NCBI GenBank assembly: GCA_948468325.1 | Contig: CAOKHR010000092.1 | Span: 1 to 8,467, forward strand | Length of the DNA: 8,467 nucleotides | Source of the DNA: an uncultured Lachnospiraceae bacterium | GTDB taxonomy: Bacteria > Bacillota > Clostridia > Lachnospirales > Lachnospiraceae | Direction: 5' to 3' | In this document: piece after piece, positions 5,016 to 8,467 of the stretch | Position numbering within the stretch: the stretch's first letter is position 1 | Layout: each line of letters opens with the position of its first letter | Translations under genes and position numbers: made by a program | Notes under the pieces: generated by a model | What the model was told of the DNA's origin: nothing | What the model saw: only the letters and a program-made list of their open reading frames with translations | Databases searched by the model: none

Positions 5016-7616
5016 TTATTTGTCCAGTTCTTTCCTGTAAACATCAAATGTCTGGTCGTCAAACAACACCCATTTGACGACGTCAAGTTCCCCAGGATGC
5101 TCCGAAACAAATTCCTTTGCTGTCTGCACGGCAATCTTTGCCGCCTCCTCCAGCGGAAACTGGTATATCCCCGTAGAAATCGACGGAAATGCAATCTTCC
5201 TTATGCCCTTTTCCACAGCAAGTTCCAGACAAAACCTGTAACATGAAGCGAGAAGCTTCCGCTCATTTTTATTACCACCGCGCCAGCGCGGACCCGGAGT
5301 ATGAATTACATAATCGCAGGGAAGCCTGTACGCATTTGTGATTTTCGCTTTCCCTGTTTCACACCCGCTTAAAAGACGGCACTCTTCCAGCAGTTTGGGT
5401 CCCGCCGCGCGGTGGATTGCCCCATCCACGCCTCCGCCCCCAAGCAGGCTCGTATTTGCGGCATTCACAATAGCGTCAACATCATGGTTCCTGGTAATAT
5501 CGCCTTTTATGGCAATAAATTCTGTATTTGGCTCTTCTATCGCCATTTTGTCCTTCCAGCGCATATGGATGTACTTTCGAATCCAGTCCGGATCCTCATA
5601 GTGGCTGTATTCATTCATCTGGCATCCATAGCAGAGGTCGTCCGCCATCTCAAGAATAACATCGGAAAGTTCCAGATCCCGCTTCCATTTTTCCTCTATC
5701 GCCTCATAACCGCAAAGCGCCCCAAGAATATTTCCCGTGACCGCTCCAGTGGAATCACTGTCGCCGCTGTGATTTACAGCTGCTGTGACTCCCGCAGAAA
5801 AATCATCCTGATATTTTAAAGAACAGTATATGGCAATGCCAAGCGTCTCCTCTGCTACCCAGCCCTCTCCAAGCCTGTGGATATTTTCCAGATCGCTCTC
5901 GCCGTTTTCGGAAAGCGTGACTGCCAGATCCATCATCCGGACAAGTGAGCCCAGATACGGCTCATCGGAAAACAATCCGGCCATGGCATCCCGCGCTTCC
6001 AGCACAATTTCCTTAAGCGTCATTTCACGCCTTGAATAGACAATACGGTTTACAATATGTACAAGGGCGGCCGCGCTCATATAGCCAAGGGGATGTCCGT
6101 GCGTCACTGCCGCAATTTCTGCCCCTTCCCTGTCAAGCTCTTTCAGCTCTCCCTGGAAGTCATACCGCAGAGCCAGAGGCGCCACACGCATAATCCCGCC
6201 GCATCCCTTACTGTTGTTCCGCGGGTTGTCCATACTTCCCGGATTCTTCCCCTTAAGGGCTGATATACAGGTATTTCCGGGCGCCCTGCGGCTGTATAAT
6301 TCCGGCACATCCAGCAGCCATGACATGCGTTCCCCGGCAAATTCCCGGGGCATCCTCTGAACCCTGTCAAAGCTTTGCTCCTGCGTAAGCAGCCAGTCCA
6401 TGTAAGAATTTGCCACATAACAGCGCGGACCGCCGCCGATACCGCGCATAGCCGACCGGGTATCCGCGACCAGTATGCCGTCTGCCGTAAACAGCGACAT
6501 CTGTGTGTCGTCTGAAATCAGGGCTTTTCCGCTTCTTTTGTCAAGGGTATATTCCTGTATTCCCTGTGTGCCGTATTTTGAGAAAATCTCACTTTCCCTG
6601 AAAAATTCAACCGGGTATCCCAAAGCGTCCCCAACCGCGCCGCCAAACAGGCTTCCCCTGATTTTATCAAGCCACGCTTCCCTTTCTTTTTTCCTTTTAA
6701 GAGACGCGTCAATTTCTTTCCTGTCTTCATCCCTGTAAAAATTGCCAGACGAGAAATTCCGGCAAAACTCCTTAAAATTATACTGCTCCGGAGTATGGTC
6801 AAGAACGGCAAAATCAATCCTGCGGAAGAAATCCTTCTCCCCCATCCCGTTGAAATTCATTTCCTTTAACGCTTTATAAAACAGATCTGACATCACATGG
6901 GCGTCGTTTCCGAATGCACCGCAGCCCCATGCGCCAAGGACAAGGTTTTTATATCCATAATAAGCGGCGCATTTCAGCATCCCCATAATACGATGGCAAA
7001 CCATCTCCTGATATGCGTCCTCGCCCATTCCTTCTTTTCCGTTTCTTACCATTGGTGCGGCACAGGTAAGAACCGCCACTATTACCGTTTCCTCCAGAAG
7101 GCTGCCATCCGCATCTCTGATGATCTCCACCTGCGGTGTAAATATCATTCCGTCTGATCCCATACACGTATTTTGCTTCCGGTTATATTCGTAATATTTT
7201 TCTGCCTCCGGACTTTCCAGTGACAGCAGGAGAGAGCTTTTCCTGCACAGGTCTTCCTCCTGCGCCCTTGCCCCTATCCTTACGCCGCCGCCCGGATGCA
7301 CAGGATTGGCAAGGTTTAAGACAAGAACCGGTTTTGACTCCTTGCTGAACATATAACTGAAATTCTTATACTGTTCCCTGGCTGCTGCAAAAGAATCCTC
7401 ATTCTGACAGCCGTACCCGCACCTTCCCAGAGTAAAAACCCTCTGGAAGTCCGTCTTTTTGCATATTTCTTCCACATCCCCCGGGAGCAGGACATGAACC
7501 ATCCGCATCGCCTCTTTTGACAGCTTAAGCTGTACTGTCCTGCCATTTATACGGTAGCGTCTTTCTTCCAATATGCAAAGCGTATCCCGCAGCATATCCA
7601 TATTTTTATTTCTCAT
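5016..7616 (-). CDS. Three-domain ADP-ribose hydrolase: bacterial PARG + ADP-ribosylglycohydrolase + MacroD macrodomain
   Basis: This is a single 866-residue cytoplasmic protein with no signal peptide or membrane segment. Residues about 1-290 are a bacterial-type PARG (TIGR02452-like). They show the PARG signature GGG-X7-QEE (G109-G111, Q119-E121, with E121 the expected catalytic Glu) and the loop LGAWGCGAFGND (227-238). A charged helical linker (about 291-316) leads to an ADP-ribosylglycohydrolase (DraG/ARH) domain, about 317-663. Its motifs are RGSLFGGAVGDALG (320-333), the metal-site ISDDTQMS (367-374) and NHSGDSDSTGAVTGNILGA (615-633, D619 and D621 as metal ligands). After a second linker, residues about 698-866 are a MacroD-type macrodomain. 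It shows IKGDIT (703-708), IVNAANTSLLGGGGVDGAIH (716-735, with D731 and H735) and the phosphate loop SISTGIYQFP (812-821). All three sites look intact. The expected reactions are removal of ADP-ribose from Asp/Glu, Arg or Ser, and polymer or nucleic-acid linkages. Which of these it performs is inference. The start at 7616 has GAAAGGAA upstream. The gene is visibly GC-richer than its neighbours. Confidence 0.95.
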   Translation of the reverse strand: MRNKNMDMLRDTLCILEERRYRINGRTVQLKLSKEAMRMVHVLLPGDVEEICKKTDFQRVFTLGRCGYGCQNEDSFAAAREQYKNFSYMFSKESKPVLVLNLANPVHPGGGVRIGARAQEEDLCRKSSLLLSLESPEAEKYYEYNRKQNTCMGSDGMIFTPQVEIIRDADGSLLEETVIVAVLTCAAPMVRNGKEGMGEDAYQEMVCHRIMGMLKCAAYYGYKNLVLGAWGCGAFGNDAHVMSDLFYKALKEMNFNGMGEKDFFRRIDFAVLDHTPEQYNFKEFCRNFSSGNFYRDEDRKEIDASLKRKKEREAWLDKIRGSLFGGAVGDALGYPVEFFRESEIFSKYGTQGIQEYTLDKRSGKALISDDTQMSLFTADGILVADTRSAMRGIGGGPRCYVANSYMDWLLTQEQSFDRVQRMPREFAGERMSWLLDVPELYSRRAPGNTCISALKGKNPGSMDNPRNNSKGCGGIMRVAPLALRYDFQGELKELDREGAEIAAVTHGHPLGYMSAAALVHIVNRIVYSRREMTLKEIVLEARDAMAGLFSDEPYLGSLVRMMDLAVTLSENGESDLENIHRLGEGWVAEETLGIAIYCSLKYQDDFSAGVTAAVNHSGDSDSTGAVTGNILGALCGYEAIEEKWKRDLELSDVILEMADDLCYGCQMNEYSHYEDPDWIRKYIHMRWKDKMAIEEPNTEFIAIKGDITRNHDVDAIVNAANTSLLGGGGVDGAIHRAAGPKLLEECRLLSGCETGKAKITNAYRLPCDYVIHTPGPRWRGGNKNERKLLASCYRFCLELAVEKGIRKIAFPSISTGIYQFPLEEAAKIAVQTAKEFVSEHPGELDVVKWVLFDDQTFDVYRKELDK

Positions 7617-7645
7617 AGTTATTTCCTTTCTGAAAACACAATTTC

Positions 7646-7674
7646 ATTGTACAATAAACACACTGCTTTGCCAG
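7646..7674 (-). promoter_or_regulatory. Candidate proximal promoter of the hydrolase gene
   Basis: On the minus strand CTGGCA (7674-7669) and TACAAT (7651-7646) are separated by 17 bases, which matches four and five of six consensus positions. The implied transcript would start about 23 bases before the hydrolase ATG, just upstream of its ribosome binding site. It would bypass the palindrome at 7750-7770 and could provide a basal level of expression. Confidence 0.5.
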
Positions 7675-7713
7675 AGAAGTCCCTGAATAAATTTTGTCAC
7701 AGGAGTCTTAGCC

Positions 7714-7730
7714 GCAAAAGCGTCTTTCGC
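7714..7730 (-). repeat. Seven-base dyad sharing the AGCGTCT core of the upstream palindrome
   Basis: GCAAAAG (7714-7720) and CTTTCGC (7724-7730) are complementary apart from one wobble position and enclose CGT. The central AGCGTCT is identical to the centre of the perfect palindrome 38 bases away. It could be a weaker copy of the same operator or a small RNA hairpin in the leader from the distal promoter. There is no T-tract, so it is not a terminator. Confidence 0.4.
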
Positions 7731-7749
7731 TCACAACTTATCATCTCGT

Positions 7750-7770
7750 TTATAACAGCGTCTGTTATAA
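7750..7770. promoter_or_regulatory. Perfect inverted repeat, probable operator at the transcription start
   Basis: TTATAACAG (7750-7758) and CTGTTATAA (7762-7770) are perfect inverted copies separated by CGT. The 21-base site lies immediately downstream of the TATAAT at 7775-7780, so it covers the predicted transcription start near 7768. This is a typical place for a dimeric repressor to act. A related half-site CTGTTACAA (7795-7803) lies 33 bases away, over the -35 box. The cognate regulator is not identified in the window. Confidence 0.65.
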
Positions 7771-7774
7771 TTCA

Positions 7775-7803
7775 ATTATACAGAAAAATGCTTACTGTTA
7801 CAA
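7775..7803 (-). promoter_or_regulatory. Candidate distal promoter of the hydrolase gene
   Basis: On the minus strand TTGTAA (7803-7798) lies 17 bases from a consensus TATAAT (7780-7775). The expected start near 7768 falls inside the perfect inverted repeat, and the -35 box is itself part of a half-site of that repeat. The promoter is therefore likely to be repressed by whatever binds the palindrome. The leader to the hydrolase ATG would be about 150 bases. Confidence 0.6.
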
Positions 7804-7883
7804 TAAAATTAATATGAAAGGATGGTTCCCGCAAATACTTTTCCCATCTTCATCCTCTGTAATAATAAATTAAAATCTGCAAT

Positions 7884-7916
7884 ATAAAAAGTCCTGCTGT
7901 ATTTCCGCAGCAGAAC
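7884..7916 (-). terminator. Rho-independent terminator after the restriction-type gene
   Basis: On the minus strand a nine-base stem (GTTCTGCTG with CAGCAGGAC, one G-T wobble), around an eight-base loop, is followed at once by TTTTTAT. It lies 38 bases after the stop codon of the upstream gene and separates it from the hydrolase transcription unit. Confidence 0.88.
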
Positions 7917-7953
7917 AGTCTTAAAACCAAATGTGCCAATATATTAAATCCGT

Positions 7954-8467
7954 TTATTCTACGATTTTTCCTGCATACTCATAAATACGTTTAAGCATCC
8001 CATCATTCCTGCTTCCGCTCCCTAACTGCCGTTCCATTCTATCCCCAAAACCCATATAAGTATTAAATCCAAGCATATATACGGCCATCGCTAAATTCTC
8101 CGGTTCTTCTGCATATACACTTGCCACTTTCCGTAACTCATCTATCACCGTATCATGCGGAACGGAAACACTTTCTTCCTCGTTTACAACAGTGTTAATA
8201 ACTCCAGGAAGCGTCATACACATTTTATAAAACGCATCTTCCTCTCCAGTAAGAATCTCATAGAACTGATCCATGCTAACACGCCGTATCAACCTATGCT
8301 GCACATTCTTCCCATCTACTTTTGTTGTCCATTTAATGTTCTGTGACTTTTTAGCAATCGCCTCTACTAAAAGACAAGCGCAATCATCATCTTCGAGAAT
8401 TTGTCCCTGCATTTTTATGTATGTCTTTGCGGAAGAAGCTGAGTTCATGGTATTATGCTTATTCTTC
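7954..8467 (-). CDS. Probable Eco47II/Sau96I-type restriction endonuclease, C-terminal part (5' end outside window)
   Basis: The frame is open from the right edge to a TAA at 7956-7954, about 171 residues in view. An internal ATG at 8448 has no ribosome binding site, and the codons before it (KNKHNT) continue the frame, so the true start lies beyond the edge. The opening KNKHNTMNSASSAKTY resembles the segment just after the catalytic E-x-K of PD-(D/E)XK restriction enzymes of the Eco47II type. The motifs GKNVQHRLIRRVSMDQFYEILTGEEDAFYKMCMTLPGVI and the C-terminal LGFNTYMGFGDRMER also look like that family as I remember it. Such enzymes cut GGNCC-type sites and work with a partner methyltransferase, which should lie to the right. 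The family call comes from recall and could be wrong. The coding nature and the terminator after it are clear. Confidence 0.62.
   Translation of the reverse strand, partial: KNKHNTMNSASSAKTYIKMQGQILEDDDCACLLVEAIAKKSQNIKWTTKVDGKNVQHRLIRRVSMDQFYEILTGEEDAFYKMCMTLPGVINTVVNEEESVSVPHDTVIDELRKVASVYAEEPENLAMAVYMLGFNTYMGFGDRMERQLGSGSRNDGMLKRIYEYAGKIVE

Larger units (their letters stand above)
7617..7883. other. Regulatory intergenic region, no gene seen
   Basis: The space between the three-domain hydrolase gene and the terminator of the restriction-type gene holds no credible coding frame. It contains two candidate promoters, a perfect inverted repeat, an overlapping half-site and a second dyad, described separately. 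The stretch 7804-7883 is AT-rich and shows nothing beyond a 14-codon frame that I do not accept as a gene. Confidence 0.7.

Noticed and set aside
7806..7850. A 14-codon minus-strand frame (MKMGKVFAGTILSY) with AGAGG just upstream, in the intergenic region
   Set aside because: It is too short and has no visible promoter of its own. It is read before the distal promoter, so chance is the simplest explanation.
1..8467. CRISPR arrays, tRNA or rRNA genes, insertion sequences, phage integration sites
   Set aside because: I looked for regularly spaced repeats, transposase or integrase motifs and conserved RNA elements and saw none.

Overview
The window looks like a chromosomal piece of a low-to-moderate GC Firmicute, most likely a Clostridia member of the Lachnospiraceae type. 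The grounds are purine-rich AGGAGG-type ribosome binding sites, textbook sigma-A promoters, a LuxS/MTA-SAH nucleosidase pair and a VanR/PhoB-like two-component pair. All nine credible genes lie on the minus strand, so transcription runs from high to low coordinates.

In transcription order, the right edge (8467 to 7954) holds the C-terminal part of a gene that resembles Eco47II/Sau96I-type type II restriction endonucleases, followed by a clear rho-independent terminator. A 337-base intergenic region follows. It carries two candidate promoters, a perfect 9+9 inverted repeat at the predicted transcription start of the first, a matching half-site over its -35 box, and a second, weaker dyad that shares the AGCGTCT core.

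This region drives an 866-residue protein (7616 to 5016), the centrepiece of the window. It is a single-chain fusion of three different ADP-ribose hydrolase folds: a bacterial-type PARG domain, an ADP-ribosylglycohydrolase (DraG/ARH) domain and a MacroD-type macrodomain. All three keep their signature catalytic or ligand motifs. A small membrane-anchored protein of unknown function follows closely and is probably in the same operon. The neighbouring restriction enzyme and the visibly GC-richer fusion gene suggest an accessory, possibly defensive, segment.

A strong extended -10 promoter (4346-4373) then starts a second unit: an unknown lipoprotein, MTA/SAH nucleosidase (mtnN), LuxS, an FlK-like hotdog thioesterase and a TfoX N-terminal-domain protein, closed by a hairpin terminator. 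MtnN and LuxS together recycle S-adenosylhomocysteine to homocysteine and produce the AI-2 precursor. The last unit is an OmpR/PhoB-family response regulator followed, with a 32-base overlap and a TTG start, by a sensor histidine kinase. Only the kinase's extracellular sensor part and two membrane segments fall inside the window. Spaced TTTCTTAC-type repeats upstream of the regulator may be its own binding sites.

I saw no tRNA, rRNA, CRISPR array, insertion sequence or phage gene in the window.
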